Counted from the first letter of the stretch, positions 33,953 through 44,447 are shown. The stretch: DNA of 64,000 bases from Brachyspira alvinipulli ATCC 51933 (GCF_000518245.1 NZ_KI912403.1:382600-446599); one strand, 5' to 3'. A program made the numbers and translations. Notes: generated by a model from the letters alone, not told the origin.

Positions 33953-35434
33953 TTATTTTTTATTGCTTAACATTTTTTTATATAGTTTAGCATACTCTAA
34001 AGCTGTTTTATGAAGTGAATAATCTTTGCTCATTGCATTGAAAATTAATTTATCCCATATCTCTTTTTTATTATAATATAAATCAAAAGCTAAGTCCATA
34101 GTTTGAACAAAACTTTTTATAGAATATTCATTAAATGAGAAACCTGTAGCCTTATTAACTGTCTTATTGCCATTATAATTTATAACAGTATCCTTTAATC
34201 CGCCTACTGCATGTACTATAGGTAAACTTCCATATTTCATGCTGTATATTTGATTAAGTCCGCATGGTTCAAATCTGCTAGGCATTAAATATAAATCGCT
34301 GCCTGCTGTTAATCTATGTGCTAATGATTCATCAAATGTAAATAACACTTTTATATTCTTTGCTCTTTTTGCTCTATTTGTAAACTCGTATTCAAAATCT
34401 TTAAAATAATTATTCTTAGCAAATAAAAAAATAAAATTTGCTTCATAAGTAGATAATTCAAAAAATGATGAATATATCAAATCAAGTCCCTTTTGAGGAT
34501 CAAATCTTGAAATCATAGTTACAAGAGGATATGATTTATTAATAAAACCTAATTCTTTATATAAAGAATTCCTTATAAGTTTCTTTTTTTCCGGATTATT
34601 TATATCATAATTATTTTTTATATATTTATCTGTTTTAGGGTTCCAAGAATCATCGTATACACCATTAAGAACTCCGTATAGTTTATGAGAAACATCCGTA
34701 AGAAGACTATTCATACCGCATCCAAATTCTTCACCCTGTATCTCTTTAGAATAAGAAGGACTTACCGTTGTAACAATATCTGAAAGTATTATACCAGCCT
34801 TTATAAAACTTACATATCCATAAAATTCAAGTCTGCTATGAACAAAGAATTTCCAAGAAATATTAAGCAATGTATATATATCTGTATTAAAATTACCTTG
34901 ATAAGCCAAATTATGAATAGTAAACATCACCTTTAAATATTTTAACGCATCTTCATCATTATAAACTTCTTTTATATAAAGTGCTGCCAATGCCGTCTGC
35001 CAATCATGAATATGAAGTATATCTGCTTTTAAATTTTCTTTTTCATATAAATATATAATAAGTTTTACAATAGACTTTGAAAATAATATATATCTGCTAG
35101 CATTATCATTGTAATCAATTCCATTTTCTGAATATATGCCGTTTCTTTTAAAGAAATGATCATGCTTTATAAAATAAACATCAACATTACCATTTTCAGG
35201 ATGTTTAATTTTTATTATTTCAACTTCCTCGGTATCTTTTCCATGTTCTATTTTTATTTTAGTCAATATATTTTTCTTATTTACTAAGTTATAATTTTGC
35301 TTATAAAGAGGTATTATTAAAGAAGTATTAATTTTAATAGAATCTAATGCTAAAGGAAGACTTCCTGCAATATCACCTAGCCCTCCTGTCTTTGAAAAAG
35401 GATAGGCCTCACTAGATGCTATAAATATATTCAT
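33953..35434 (-). CDS. glgA: glycogen synthase (ADP-glucose type)
   Basis: GT5 glycosyltransferase extending alpha-1,4-glucan from ADP-glucose. The 493-residue protein starts with MNIFIASSEAYPFSKTGGLGD (KTGGL binds the nucleotide sugar), has HIHDWQTALAALY, TIHNLAYQG, the second-domain start SRFDPQKGLDLI, and the C-terminal GT-B motif SRFEPCGLNQIYSMKYGSLP with both key glutamate/glycine positions and VGGLKDTV. No glgB, glgC or glgP is in the window, so other glycogen genes lie elsewhere. ATG 35434 has GGAAG upstream. Confidence 0.94.
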   Translation of the reverse strand: MNIFIASSEAYPFSKTGGLGDIAGSLPLALDSIKINTSLIIPLYKQNYNLVNKKNILTKIKIEHGKDTEEVEIIKIKHPENGNVDVYFIKHDHFFKRNGIYSENGIDYNDNASRYILFSKSIVKLIIYLYEKENLKADILHIHDWQTALAALYIKEVYNDEDALKYLKVMFTIHNLAYQGNFNTDIYTLLNISWKFFVHSRLEFYGYVSFIKAGIILSDIVTTVSPSYSKEIQGEEFGCGMNSLLTDVSHKLYGVLNGVYDDSWNPKTDKYIKNNYDINNPEKKKLIRNSLYKELGFINKSYPLVTMISRFDPQKGLDLIYSSFFELSTYEANFIFLFAKNNYFKDFEYEFTNRAKRAKNIKVLFTFDESLAHRLTAGSDLYLMPSRFEPCGLNQIYSMKYGSLPIVHAVGGLKDTVINYNGNKTVNKATGFSFNEYSIKSFVQTMDLAFDLYYNKKEIWDKLIFNAMSKDYSLHKTALEYAKLYKKMLSNKK

Positions 35435-35573
35435 AACTTTACTTCCATAAAGATTTTATTATAATATATTTATATACCTTTTAACGTTAAAAATCAAGTT
35501 TAAATAAATTTTAATATTTTAATTATTCTAATTTTAGAATAAAATATAAAAAATATATTTAAGGGCAAGTCTT

Positions 35574-36851
35574 ATGAAAAAAAATAATAAATCCAAAAGA
35601 TCTAAATTAAATAAACAAAAAAGAATAAGACATTATAAAAAAAATAAAAACAATATCAATAATAAAGGATTTATAAATGATGATAATATACAAAAGGCTA
35701 AAGATTTTGCTGGTGAAAATATAGAAAAAGCTAAAGATTTTGCCAATGAAAATATAGAAAAGGCTAAAGATGCAGCAATAAAAAGTTTTGAAAAAGCTAA
35801 AGATTTTACATCAGATAATATAGATAAATTCCAAAAATATTTAGATGAAAAAGATGTTAAAGGAAAAATTAAAAATATAGCTGATACCGGAATAAATACA
35901 ATAAAAGAACATTCAAAAAGAAAATATCCAACTAGAGTCTTAAAATTCTTTCATAGATATTATATGCTTACTTTTATAATATTATTTGTATTATCAATGC
36001 TTATATTCAGAAACATATATTTAAATCATAATATGGAAATAGAAAGAAGATTAAATTATTCTATAACAAATTATTCACCTTCCCTTGAAAATATAATTAT
36101 AGCTAAAGAAGATTATTATACCAATATGTTAATAAGACAAATATCAAGTAATAAAACAGCAACCAATCATATAATATTAAAAAGCTCAAATATTGAAAAT
36201 TTAGAATCTGCATTAAAAAATGTATTTGACAATTACAATAGAAATTTAGAACTGTCAATGAATGAAACTATTAAGTCGTCAAATAATGTAATAAATTTCT
36301 GGTTTGCTTTTTTGACTGTTATAATGATAGTTTTTACTTTAATAAGTATAGTTATAAATAATAATATATTAAAAAAATCAAAACTAAAAATGAAGAAATT
36401 TAATACTTTATATAAAAAACAATTAAAAGTATTAAAGAAAGAAATAAGAAATTTTGAAAATTTAAAAAATAAAAATGAAGAGATAAATAATTTTTATAAT
36501 TTAGGAAATATAGCATTTGATAATAATGAGTATGATGCAGCTATATCCTACTATGATAAAGTTATAGAATTAAGCGGAAATTTTTTTAATGCTTACTATA
36601 ACAGAGCAATATCCTATTATCATACAAATAACTATCAAAAATCTTCTGAAGAATTAATAAAACTATATAGAAATAACAGTATTATAAAAACAAAAACAAT
36701 CAAAGAAATTATAATAAAAAATATTATAGAATTAGCAAATAAAAATATAGAAACAGCCGTAAAATTCTGTAATGATGAAAATATAGATTATAAGTCTTTA
36801 GAAAATGATAAGCAGTCATTATTTAGTAGAATAAAAAATATATTAGGATAA
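35574..36851 (+). CDS. membrane protein with amphipathic KAKDFA repeats and TPR tail
   Basis: A 425-residue protein with no recognised family. The N-terminal 30 residues are very basic. Residues about 38-105 hold several 11-residue amphipathic repeats of the form ENIEKAKDFAN, resembling LEA/apolipoprotein-like helices that lie on membranes. Helix one is at about 128-148; a loop domain follows; helix two is at about 240-262; then a coiled coil (270-305) and TPR units (FYNLGNIAFDNNEYDAAISY, YNRAISYYHTNNYQKSSEEL). The loop would be periplasmic and both ends cytosolic. Ribosome site AAGGG before ATG 35574. Function unknown. Confidence 0.75.
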   Translation: MKKNNKSKRSKLNKQKRIRHYKKNKNNINNKGFINDDNIQKAKDFAGENIEKAKDFANENIEKAKDAAIKSFEKAKDFTSDNIDKFQKYLDEKDVKGKIKNIADTGINTIKEHSKRKYPTRVLKFFHRYYMLTFIILFVLSMLIFRNIYLNHNMEIERRLNYSITNYSPSLENIIIAKEDYYTNMLIRQISSNKTATNHIILKSSNIENLESALKNVFDNYNRNLELSMNETIKSSNNVINFWFAFLTVIMIVFTLISIVINNNILKKSKLKMKKFNTLYKKQLKVLKKEIRNFENLKNKNEEINNFYNLGNIAFDNNEYDAAISYYDKVIELSGNFFNAYYNRAISYYHTNNYQKSSEELIKLYRNNSIIKTKTIKEIIIKNIIELANKNIETAVKFCNDENIDYKSLENDKQSLFSRIKNILG

Positions 36852-36856
36852 ATAAA

Positions 36857-36891
36857 AAGCCAAATAGAAATTATATTATTCTATTTGGCTT
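36857..36891. terminator. bidirectional intrinsic terminator
   Basis: Thirteen-bp stem (AAGCCAAATAGAA / TTCTATTTGGCTT) between the convergent TPR-protein and purB genes, with A- and T-rich flanks. Confidence 0.8.
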
Positions 36892-36912
36892 ATTATTAAT
36901 TTTGAAATATAA

Positions 36913-38205
36913 TTATATTCCAAATCTCTTCATTATAACATCAATATTTCTTAGATAGTATGCATAATCAAAACAATCATCAATTTCCTGATAGCTTAAA
37001 TATTTTGTTATATCTTCATCTTTATGAACATTCTCTCTAAAATCTTCATTATTAAGCCATCTTTTCATTGCATTTCTTTGTACCCATCTGTAAGCATTAT
37101 CTCTGTCAATACCTTTATTAACTAAGCTTATTAATATTCTTTGGCTGAAAATTAAACCGCCTGTTTTCTCAATATTGGCTTTCATAGCCTCTGGATAAAT
37201 TAAAAGCTTATCTACTATATCAATAAATTTATTAATAGCATAATCAACAGCTATTGTAGAATCTGGAAGTATAACACGTTCTACTGATGAATGGCTTATA
37301 TCTCTTTCATGCCAAAGTGTAATATCTTCAAGAGACGCTAATGCATTACCTCTTACTATTCTTGCTAAACCAGATATTCTTTCACAAGTAATTGGGTTTC
37401 TTTTATGAGGCATAGCAGATGAACCTTTTTGTTTTTCACTGAAATATTCTTCTGCTTCTCTTATATCAGTTCTTTGTAAATTTCTAATTTCTGTAGCAAA
37501 TTTCTCTAATGAACTAGCAACTATTGCTAAAGTTGTAAGATACTGTGCATGTCTGTCTCTTTGTATTATTTGAGTAGAAACTCTGTCTGCCTCTATATCT
37601 AACTTTTTACAAACAAGCTCTTCTATTCTAGGATCAATATTACTGTAAGTACCGACTGCTCCTGAAAGTTTACCAACAGAAACCTCTTTTTTTGCTTCCT
37701 CTACCCTTTTAATATTTCTTTCATTCTCATCATACCATAATATAAATTTTAAACCCAATGTCATAGGTTCAGCATGTATACCATGAGTACGTCCTATACA
37801 AGGAGTATATTTATGTTCTTTTGCTCTTCTTAACAATACTTCTGATAATCTTTTTAAATCATCCAATATAATTTCAGCAGATCTTTTCATCATAACAGCC
37901 AATGCAGTATCTTTAACATCACTTGAAGTTAAGCCTTTATGTATATATTGTCCGCCTTCTCCTACATTCTCTTGCACAGCAGTAACAAATGATATGATAT
38001 CATGATTAGTTTCTTTTTCTATTTCTGCAATTCTTTCTACTGTGAAAGTTGCTTTTTCTTTAATATTTTTTACTGCTTCTGCCGGAATCTCTCCTATTTC
38101 GGCCATAGCCTCGCAAGCAGCAATCTCAACATCAAGCATAACCTGAAACTCATTTTGTAAGCTCCAAAGCTCTCCCATCTCTTTTCTTGTATATCTCTTT
38201 ATCAT
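36913..38205 (-). CDS. purB: adenylosuccinate lyase
   Basis: Fumarase/aspartase-superfamily lyase acting twice in purine synthesis (SAICAR to AICAR; adenylosuccinate to AMP). The 430-residue length is normal. Visible are the N-terminal RYTRKEMGELW, the catalytic His region in CIGRTHGIHAEPMT, the SSDVKDTA substrate loop and the flexible signature loop SSAMPHKRNPITCERISG (from about 262) with the catalytic serine. AAGGAAA precedes ATG 38205. It is unlinked to purL here, and no other pur gene is adjacent. Confidence 0.96.
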   Translation of the reverse strand: MIKRYTRKEMGELWSLQNEFQVMLDVEIAACEAMAEIGEIPAEAVKNIKEKATFTVERIAEIEKETNHDIISFVTAVQENVGEGGQYIHKGLTSSDVKDTALAVMMKRSAEIILDDLKRLSEVLLRRAKEHKYTPCIGRTHGIHAEPMTLGLKFILWYDENERNIKRVEEAKKEVSVGKLSGAVGTYSNIDPRIEELVCKKLDIEADRVSTQIIQRDRHAQYLTTLAIVASSLEKFATEIRNLQRTDIREAEEYFSEKQKGSSAMPHKRNPITCERISGLARIVRGNALASLEDITLWHERDISHSSVERVILPDSTIAVDYAINKFIDIVDKLLIYPEAMKANIEKTGGLIFSQRILISLVNKGIDRDNAYRWVQRNAMKRWLNNEDFRENVHKDEDITKYLSYQEIDDCFDYAYYLRNIDVIMKRFGI

Positions 38206-38358
38206 AAATTATTTTCCTTAATATCTATAATTTTGAAATATTATAGATATAATTATCAATTATTTCAATTATTTTTTAATGGCTGTTGTAATTTATATAA
38301 AATGTATTATAATTGTGATAAAAAATCTCATTATTTTAAAAATTGGAGTAATAAAAAG

Positions 38359-39384
38359 ATGAAAATATATGATTTAAGAACCGACACTATTACAAAACCA
38401 AGTGATGAAATGCGTAAAGCTATATATGAAGCAGAATGCGGAGATGATGTTTATATGGAAGACCCTACTGTTAATAAACTTCAAGAAATGTCCGCAGAGA
38501 TTACTGGAAAAGAAAAAGCAATATTTGTTTCAAGCGGAACTATGGGAAACTTAATACCTCTTTTAATATTAAGCTCTATAACAAAGCAAATGCTTTTGGA
38601 AGAAGAATCACATATTATGCATTATGAATTAGGAGGGGCATCTTCTCTTGCTGGTATAATGACAGTAACTACAAAAGCGGAAAGAGGTATATTAACTAAA
38701 AGTATAGTAGAAAAATATTTTGCTGGACATCAGCCATATTATGTATCACCTATAAATGTTGTAGAAGTAGAAAACAGTCATAACAGACATGGAGGTTCAG
38801 TTTATCCTATAGAAGTTTTAAGAGAATTATATGGTTTCACAAAATCAAAGAATGTTCATTTACATATGGATGGTGCAAGAGTATTTAATGCTTCTATAGC
38901 TTCAAAAACAAGTGTAAAAGAAATAGCTTCAAATACAGATTCATTAACTTTTTGTTTATCTAAAGGTTTAGGAGCACCTATGGGAGCTATGCTATGCGGA
39001 ACAAAAGAATTTATAGAAGAAGCAGTAATTATAAGAAAATTAATCGGTGGAGGAATGAGACAAATAGGCTTAATGGCTGCTGCTGGTATATACGCTTTAG
39101 AGCATAATATTGATGCTTTGGAAGAAGATCATATAAAAGCCAAAAAAATAGCAAAAACTGTAGTAGAAGCAGGAATTGGAACTCTTGATTTAGAACATGT
39201 AGAAACAAATATAGTTATAGCAGATACAGAAAAAACTTCAGAATATATTATAGAAAAATTGGAAAAACTTGGAGTAAGAGCTAGTTCATTTGGAGAGTAT
39301 AAAGTAAGATTTGTTACGCATAGAGATATAAGTATGAAAGAAGTAGATGAAGCATGCGAAATAATAAAAAATTTAAAACTATAA
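38359..39384 (+). CDS. low-specificity L-threonine aldolase
   Basis: PLP enzyme splitting L-threonine (and allo-threonine) to glycine and acetaldehyde. The start is ATG 38359 with GGAGT upstream; an upstream in-frame ATG at 38233 would add an unlikely 42-residue extension. The 341-residue protein has MKIYDLRTDTITKPSDEMR, GDDVYMEDPTV, the PLP Asp/Arg region HLHMDGARVFNA (Asp171) and the Schiff-base lysine in CLSKGLGAPMG (Lys202). Family of LtaE/GlyI. It stands alone between purB (divergent) and a chemoreceptor (convergent). Confidence 0.93.
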   Translation: MKIYDLRTDTITKPSDEMRKAIYEAECGDDVYMEDPTVNKLQEMSAEITGKEKAIFVSSGTMGNLIPLLILSSITKQMLLEEESHIMHYELGGASSLAGIMTVTTKAERGILTKSIVEKYFAGHQPYYVSPINVVEVENSHNRHGGSVYPIEVLRELYGFTKSKNVHLHMDGARVFNASIASKTSVKEIASNTDSLTFCLSKGLGAPMGAMLCGTKEFIEEAVIIRKLIGGGMRQIGLMAAAGIYALEHNIDALEEDHIKAKKIAKTVVEAGIGTLDLEHVETNIVIADTEKTSEYIIEKLEKLGVRASSFGEYKVRFVTHRDISMKEVDEACEIIKNLKL

Positions 39385-39395
39385 TTTTAAAATAT

Positions 39396-39423
39396 AAAAG
39401 GAGCTATTCAAATAGCTCCTTTT
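39396..39423. terminator. bidirectional intrinsic terminator
   Basis: Near-perfect inverted repeat (AAAAGGAGCTATT / AATAGCTCCTTTT) with two central bases and T runs on both exits, between the aldolase and chemoreceptor genes. Confidence 0.85.
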
Positions 39424-39434
39424 ATATTTCAATT

Positions 39435-41252
39435 TTACTTAAACTTTTTATCTAATTTAAAATACTCTAGTTCAGAATAAAGATTAGTAGTTCCATCTAC
39501 AACTTCTTTTCCAAGATAAGAACTATTATTAACCAACTCAGCATTTTCCTGAGTAATTACATTTAATTCATTCATGGCAGTATTTATTTGTTTTACACTT
39601 TCTTCTTCAGAAGATGCAGATTCATATATGTCTACCAATATATTAGAAACATCCCTAGCAGAATTCTCTATTTCCAAAAGTATATCTAAAGAACGTTTAA
39701 CAGATTCATCTCCTATTTCTATTTTAGATACGGTTTTTTCTATAATATTTGTTATGTTTCCAGCAGCATCATTAACATTCTGAGCTAAAGATCTAATTTC
39801 AGAAGCAACAACTGCAAATCCTCTGCCCTGCTCTCCTGCACGTGCCGCCTCTACTGCAGCATTAAGTGCTAATATATTAGTTTGAAATGCTATAGACTGT
39901 ATCAATTTTGTAATATTTGATATCTCTTTGCTTGATTCAGAAATTTCATTCATATTATTTGATATTTCATTAACAGCAGAAACACCATTTTGTGTAGACT
40001 CCGCAACTTTAGCACTCATATTCTTAGCATCATAAGAGTTTTTAGATGTATTTGAAATAGTAGAAAACAAATTCTCTATAGAACTTGTAATCTGTTCAAC
40101 AGCTGCTGCCTGAGATGAAGTTCTATCTGATAAATTGTCAATTCCTTTGGATATTTTCTGAGAGGAATTATTGATAAGAGATATATTCTCTTTTAATTCA
40201 GAAACTATATTATACATTATATGCTGCATATCATTAATAGAATTAGCAAGCATTCCATAAATATCTTTTCTTTTTAAGTCTTTTTCTTCAAATTGACTAT
40301 CAAATCTGCCGTCTTGCATAAGTGTCATTATAGTAATTGCTTGATATACATTATTAGATAAAGATATAACTATTCTAGCAACAAGCAAAGCCTCTAAAAC
40401 AATAAGTATAAGAATACATAAAAATAAACTTATCATTAAAAATCTAAATTGAGAGTAAAAAGGCTCAGCACTTCCTTTAAATACCAAAAGCCAAGGAGCA
40501 TTATCAGTTTTTTGAATAGAATACCATTCATTTTTTATTATATCCAAATCTCCAATATGGGAAACTAAATTATTATTAAATCCGGAAAATATAGGATATG
40601 TAAATAAATTATTAGTTTCATTTAATATATAGTCTGCATTATCATGGGTCATAAATACTCCATTATCAGATACTATATAAATTTCTTCATAAAAATTTTT
40701 CTTTAATCCATCACTAATACTATTAATATTAGCAAAGTCTATAGAAAAAACTCCTTTTAAAAAACCATTTGTATACACTGCTTTTGCAAATGTTATAGTA
40801 AGTTTATTAACTGCAAAATCTATATAGGGATCGCTTATCATTATATCATTAGTGGCAACAGAATCCTTATACCAGTCCCTAGATGTTTGATCATAAGTTA
40901 AAGGATAAACTTCTAAAGTATTGATAAATGTTCCTCCATTAGGATATGGAACAGTATCTCCAAAATATACATTTAAATATCCTTCATTTAATTTTTGAAC
41001 ATTAGTTATAAAATTACCAAATTCAATTAAATTAGGACTAGATTTTAAATATGCCTCTACAACATATACTGTATTTTTTAATTCTTCTACATAACTTTCT
41101 GCTTTTGTTTTTACCTCTAATGAAGCAAGATACTTTTCATGTAAAAATCTTGTCTTATATAAAGGTCTATATACAATATAAATAACAACAAATAATACAA
41201 ATAAAAAAATTACAAATGGAGATAAAAATTTAAACATTAATTTGTTTTTCAC
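39435..41252 (-). CDS. methyl-accepting chemotaxis protein, Cache sensor type
   Basis: A 605-residue receptor. Start codon is GTG at 41252 with AAAGG upstream. One N-terminal helix (about 8-28), a periplasmic double-Cache-like region (30-275) with [20 protein letters not shown], the hallmark of dCache ligand pockets, a second helix (about 277-300), a HAMP-like segment and a cytosolic signalling domain with the hairpin tip [18 protein letters not shown] and [18 protein letters not shown]. The ligand is probably an amino acid or small organic acid, inferred from the Cache motif. Spirochaete chemotaxis receptors commonly look like this. Confidence 0.93.
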   Translation of the reverse strand: MKNKLMFKFLSPFVIFLFVLFVVIYIVYRPLYKTRFLHEKYLASLEVKTKAESYVEELKNTVYVVEAYLKSSPNLIEFGNFITNVQKLNEGYLNVYFGDTVPYPNGGTFINTLEVYPLTYDQTSRDWYKDSVATNDIMISDPYIDFAVNKLTITFAKAVYTNGFLKGVFSIDFANINSISDGLKKNFYEEIYIVSDNGVFMTHDNADYILNETNNLFTYPIFSGFNNNLVSHIGDLDIIKNEWYSIQKTDNAPWLLVFKGSAEPFYSQFRFLMISLFLCILILIVLEALLVARIVISLSNNVYQAITIMTLMQDGRFDSQFEEKDLKRKDIYGMLANSINDMQHIMYNIVSELKENISLINNSSQKISKGIDNLSDRTSSQAAAVEQITSSIENLFSTISNTSKNSYDAKNMSAKVAESTQNGVSAVNEISNNMNEISESSKEISNITKLIQSIAFQTNILALNAAVEAARAGEQGRGFAVVASEIRSLAQNVNDAAGNITNIIEKTVSKIEIGDESVKRSLDILLEIENSARDVSNILVDIYESASSEEESVKQINTAMNELNVITQENAELVNNSSYLGKEVVDGTTNLYSELEYFKLDKKFK

Positions 41253-41371
41253 GGGAATAACCTTTATAGAAATTTAATAAAAATGAATATATTTTAAATA
41301 TATACAATTATGATAATAAAGTCAAAATAATATTATATATTTTAATAAAAATAATCAATTAAAAATATAAT

Positions 41372-42268
41372 TTATGGTTTATTTTTAATTATTACTCGTA
41401 CATTTTCACCATAAGACCATATATTGTTGTTATCATCATAACTAATAAAAACTCTATTTGTTAATATTAACACATTAAAAGCAAACATAAAAAATGAAAA
41501 TAGATTAGATATATTAGGAAGACTTCCCTCTAAAATGTTAGCTCTAAGTTTTTCATTAGTCTTTGAAACACGATAATTACTATATTTACATGCTATTATA
41601 TCCAAATCATTTGAGGTTACAAACATTTTTATATTATCCATATTAAAATTTACAGTATGTTCTGTATTAAGATACCTCATAAGCATTTCATAACTGCATT
41701 GATTAGGCATTGGAGAATTTGGAACTTCTATATAAATATATCCATCTTTATTAAGCATGCTTTTTATTTTTAATAATATATCTTTAGGATCTTTAAAATG
41801 CTCTATAACATGGGAAAGTATTATAATATCATATTTTTCATTGCTTTCTAAGAAATTTGCTTTCAAATCTATATTATATTTATTTTTAGCATAAACTCTG
41901 GCATTGTCATTAAGCTCATATCCGAATACATTACAGCCGTTATTTTTAAATATATTTAAAAGCAAACCATCAAAAGCACCTATCTCACATATTTTTTTAT
42001 TTTTAATATCAATATAATCTTTTATAAAATTAAATTGAGACAAACTTCTAGCATAACGCATTTTGCTTTTAGCTGTCTCAAATAATTTATTTTTTATATT
42101 ATTATGATATTCATTTTTATATAATAAATATATCTCTTCATCAGTTGGAGGTTCTATAAAATATAAGGCACAATTACAGCATTGATAAACCTCTTTATCA
42201 TTCTGCCATACATTTTTTATATATCCGATTTTAGTATACTTATCACTGCCGCAAATATTACATACCAT
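41372..42268 (-). CDS. zinc-ribbon class I SAM methyltransferase
   Basis: A 298-residue protein with an N-terminal four-cysteine ribbon (CNICGS and CCNCALYF, residues 3-36), a bridging helix, then a Methyltransf_23-type Rossmann domain: KKICEIGAFDGLLLNIFKNN, VFGYELNDNARVYAKN, YDIIILSHVIEHFKDPKDIL and YIYIEVPNSP. This architecture is typical of sugar C-methyltransferase-like or glycan-modifying proteins. A similar protein lies at 53894. It starts two bases after the nusA stop on the same strand, so it is co-transcribed with rimP-nusA, an unexpected partner. Substrate unknown. Confidence 0.85.
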   Translation of the reverse strand: MVCNICGSDKYTKIGYIKNVWQNDKEVYQCCNCALYFIEPPTDEEIYLLYKNEYHNNIKNKLFETAKSKMRYARSLSQFNFIKDYIDIKNKKICEIGAFDGLLLNIFKNNGCNVFGYELNDNARVYAKNKYNIDLKANFLESNEKYDIIILSHVIEHFKDPKDILLKIKSMLNKDGYIYIEVPNSPMPNQCSYEMLMRYLNTEHTVNFNMDNIKMFVTSNDLDIIACKYSNYRVSKTNEKLRANILEGSLPNISNLFSFFMFAFNVLILTNRVFISYDDNNNIWSYGENVRVIIKNKP

Positions 42269-42270
42269 AA

Positions 42271-43749
42271 TTATTCAAAAGTAAGCTCAATACCACACTT
42301 AGGACATTTAGTCATATCTTCTGTAATGCTAGATCCGCAGTTAGGGCACTCATAAACTTCTATTTCTTCTACAACCTCTTCAGAAGTAGTTTCATATTCA
42401 TCTTCGCCTGCTTCAACTATTTCAACAACATCTTTCATTATAAGCATTAAATTATCAACTATACTCTTATCTATACCTGTTTTTTCTATTATCTCCTCAG
42501 CAGACATATTATACAATTCCTCTATTGAATTGATATTATTCTCTATAAGTATTTTAATAATAGATTCATCAACACCTTGAAGTGAATACAAATTACTTTC
42601 TAACTCAGCAATTTCAACTGTTTCATCGCTGCTGCTTTCCTCTGTGCTTTCTGTAGTATCTGAGAATATTTGATTAAGAGGAACAATATCTTTAAGCAAT
42701 TCTGGATTCTCTTTAATATCACTTTCAGTTTTTATGTCAAAATGATATCCTGTAAGCTGAGAAGCAAGTTTTACATTAAATCCGCTTTTACCAAGTGCAA
42801 GAGAAAGCTGCTCATCTGGTATTATAATCATAGCATCTTTCTTTTCAGGATCTGTAATGATAATTCTAATAGGCTTAGCAGGAGTTATAGCCTCGGCAAT
42901 ATACTCTCTAATATCTTTAGACCATTTAACAACATCTATTTTTTCGCCTTCTATCTCTTTTATTATAGATTGTATACGTATTCCTTTCTGTCCAATACAT
43001 GCTCCTATAGGATCAACTTCCGGCTTGTTAGACACAACAGCTATTTTTATTTTTAATCCTGGCTGTCTTACTATATTTTTTATTTCTACTGTACCATCTG
43101 CTATTTCCGGTATTTCTAATTCAAAAAGTTTTTTAATAAAATCACCTTTTGTTCTAGTCAAGAATATAGTAGGATGACCTGATTTATCATTTTCTACTTT
43201 GTAAATATAGGCTCTTATTCTATCGCCTGCTGTATAATGTTCTTTTGGAGATTGATCTTTTTTTAGAAGCAAACCTTCTGTTTTACCTAAATTTACATAA
43301 ATATTGCCTCTATTTTCTCTTTGGAAATATCCATTTACAAGCTGATTCTCTCTTCTTTTAAATTCATTGAAAATAATATTTTTTTCAAGCTCAGAAATTT
43401 TTTGAAAGAACGTAGTCTTAGCAACCATACTTTCTATTCTTCCGAATGCTTCAACTTGATCAACAAGTATTAAAACCTCATCGCCTAAATTAATATCTTG
43501 GTCTAATTTTTTGGCATCTTCCAATGATATTTCTTTTTTATCATCTCTAACTTCTTCCACAACGTTAGCACCCTTATATACAGTAGGATTATTCTTGCTA
43601 TCAAAATGTATATGGAAATTTATATCATTACCATATTTCTTTTTTAGTGCCAATACCATAGTAGATTCTATCACTTCTTTTAAAAGCTCTATACTAATAT
43701 CTTTCTCTTCAGAAAGCTGCTGTAAATAAGTTCCAACGTTTTCAAACAT
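42271..43749 (-). CDS. nusA: transcription termination/antitermination factor NusA
   Basis: RNA-polymerase-binding elongation factor of 492 residues. N-terminal domain (1-130; LLKEVIESTMVLALKKKYG), S1 domain (about 135-200; RENRGNIYVNLGKTEGLL), two KH domains (200-345; GACIGQKGIRIQSIIKEI with the GxxG loop, and EQLSLALGKSGFNVKLAS), then a helix-hairpin-helix repeat (about 375-440). The last 27 residues form a zinc ribbon (Cys468, 471, 482, 485; CPNC and CPKC), an unusual end for NusA. It lies 46 bases after rimP in the usual rimP-nusA order. Confidence 0.95.
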   Translation of the reverse strand: MFENVGTYLQQLSEEKDISIELLKEVIESTMVLALKKKYGNDINFHIHFDSKNNPTVYKGANVVEEVRDDKKEISLEDAKKLDQDINLGDEVLILVDQVEAFGRIESMVAKTTFFQKISELEKNIIFNEFKRRENQLVNGYFQRENRGNIYVNLGKTEGLLLKKDQSPKEHYTAGDRIRAYIYKVENDKSGHPTIFLTRTKGDFIKKLFELEIPEIADGTVEIKNIVRQPGLKIKIAVVSNKPEVDPIGACIGQKGIRIQSIIKEIEGEKIDVVKWSKDIREYIAEAITPAKPIRIIITDPEKKDAMIIIPDEQLSLALGKSGFNVKLASQLTGYHFDIKTESDIKENPELLKDIVPLNQIFSDTTESTEESSSDETVEIAELESNLYSLQGVDESIIKILIENNINSIEELYNMSAEEIIEKTGIDKSIVDNLMLIMKDVVEIVEAGEDEYETTSEEVVEEIEVYECPNCGSSITEDMTKCPKCGIELTFE

Positions 43750-43795
43750 TTATTATCTCCAATTCTTTATTTATATATTTTTATTGTTAAAAATA

Positions 43796-44356
43796 TTAAC
43801 AATTTAATCTTGCTTTTATAATATCACTTTTTAGTATTTTTATATCTTTTTCATTAACAATATTCTCTTCATCAGTTATACTGACAATAATATAATCATC
43901 CTTAGCTTCTTTTAAAATAGCATAAGCTGTATTAAAACTTTCACCATCTCTATATTTAATTTTTATAGGCATATCTTCAAATAATTCATACCTATCATTA
44001 AACTTCCACCTAAACCCAGCAGAAGAAACTGTAATAGTGTAATCTCCCTCATCATATCCATTTGATTTAATAGCTTCCTGAATTAATCTTGTAGTTTCTA
44101 TACAATGGGTATGAGATACACTTTCTTTCTTTTTATAAATAACTGCATAAACTTTTTTATTATCAGAAATACATCTTACTTTTAAATCCAATAAATATAT
44201 ATTGTTATTTTCTAATTTATTATTTATACAATTAAATAATAATACTTCATCTATTATATTTGTATCTGCTTTTTTAGTTTTTTCCTTTTTCAATTTCTTT
44301 TTCTTTGGCTCTCTGCCGTATTCTTTTTGTTTCTGAGGTCTTCTATCTTTATTCAT
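43796..44356 (-). CDS. rimP: ribosome maturation factor RimP
   Basis: Assembly factor for the 30S subunit. Start ATG 44356 has GTGGGA upstream; a longer reading from ATG 44422 would run through the leader hairpin and lacks a ribosome site. The 186-residue protein has a very basic N-terminal extension (residues 1-30, RRPQKQKEYGREPKKKKLKK) before the two RimP domains: IYLLDLKVRCISDNKKVYAV, CIETTRLIQEAI, GDYTITVSSAGFRW (family S-S-P-G motif, here SSAGF) and the SH3-like C-terminus. It heads the rimP-nusA-methyltransferase operon. Confidence 0.85.
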   Translation of the reverse strand: MNKDRRPQKQKEYGREPKKKKLKKEKTKKADTNIIDEVLLFNCINNKLENNNIYLLDLKVRCISDNKKVYAVIYKKKESVSHTHCIETTRLIQEAIKSNGYDEGDYTITVSSAGFRWKFNDRYELFEDMPIKIKYRDGESFNTAYAILKEAKDDYIIVSITDEENIVNEKDIKILKSDIIKARLNC

Positions 44357-44372
44357 TGTATTTCCCACAAAT

Positions 44373-44413
44373 AAAAAAAGAGTGTCGGTTTCTTTCTGGG
44401 AAAGAAAACCAAC
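44373..44413 (-). terminator. attenuator-like hairpin in the rimP-nusA leader
   Basis: Read on the minus strand, a 13-bp stem (GTTGGTTTTCTTTC with GAAAGAAACCGAC, one bulged T, one G-U pair) and a three-base loop are followed by CACTC and seven T. It lies between the promoter at 44448-44475 and the rimP start at 44356, so it is inside the leader. Confidence 0.65.
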
Positions 44414-44447
44414 GCCCTTCATTACAAATATTTTCGGAAGTAATATT

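Noticed and set aside
38233-38358. 42-residue N-terminal extension of threonine aldolase
   Set aside because: The family begins at the internal ATG 38359, which has a ribosome site; the extension has none and looks non-coding.
44357-44422. RimP starting at ATG 44422
   Set aside because: No ribosome site, and the extension would encode the leader hairpin; ATG 44356 has a ribosome site.
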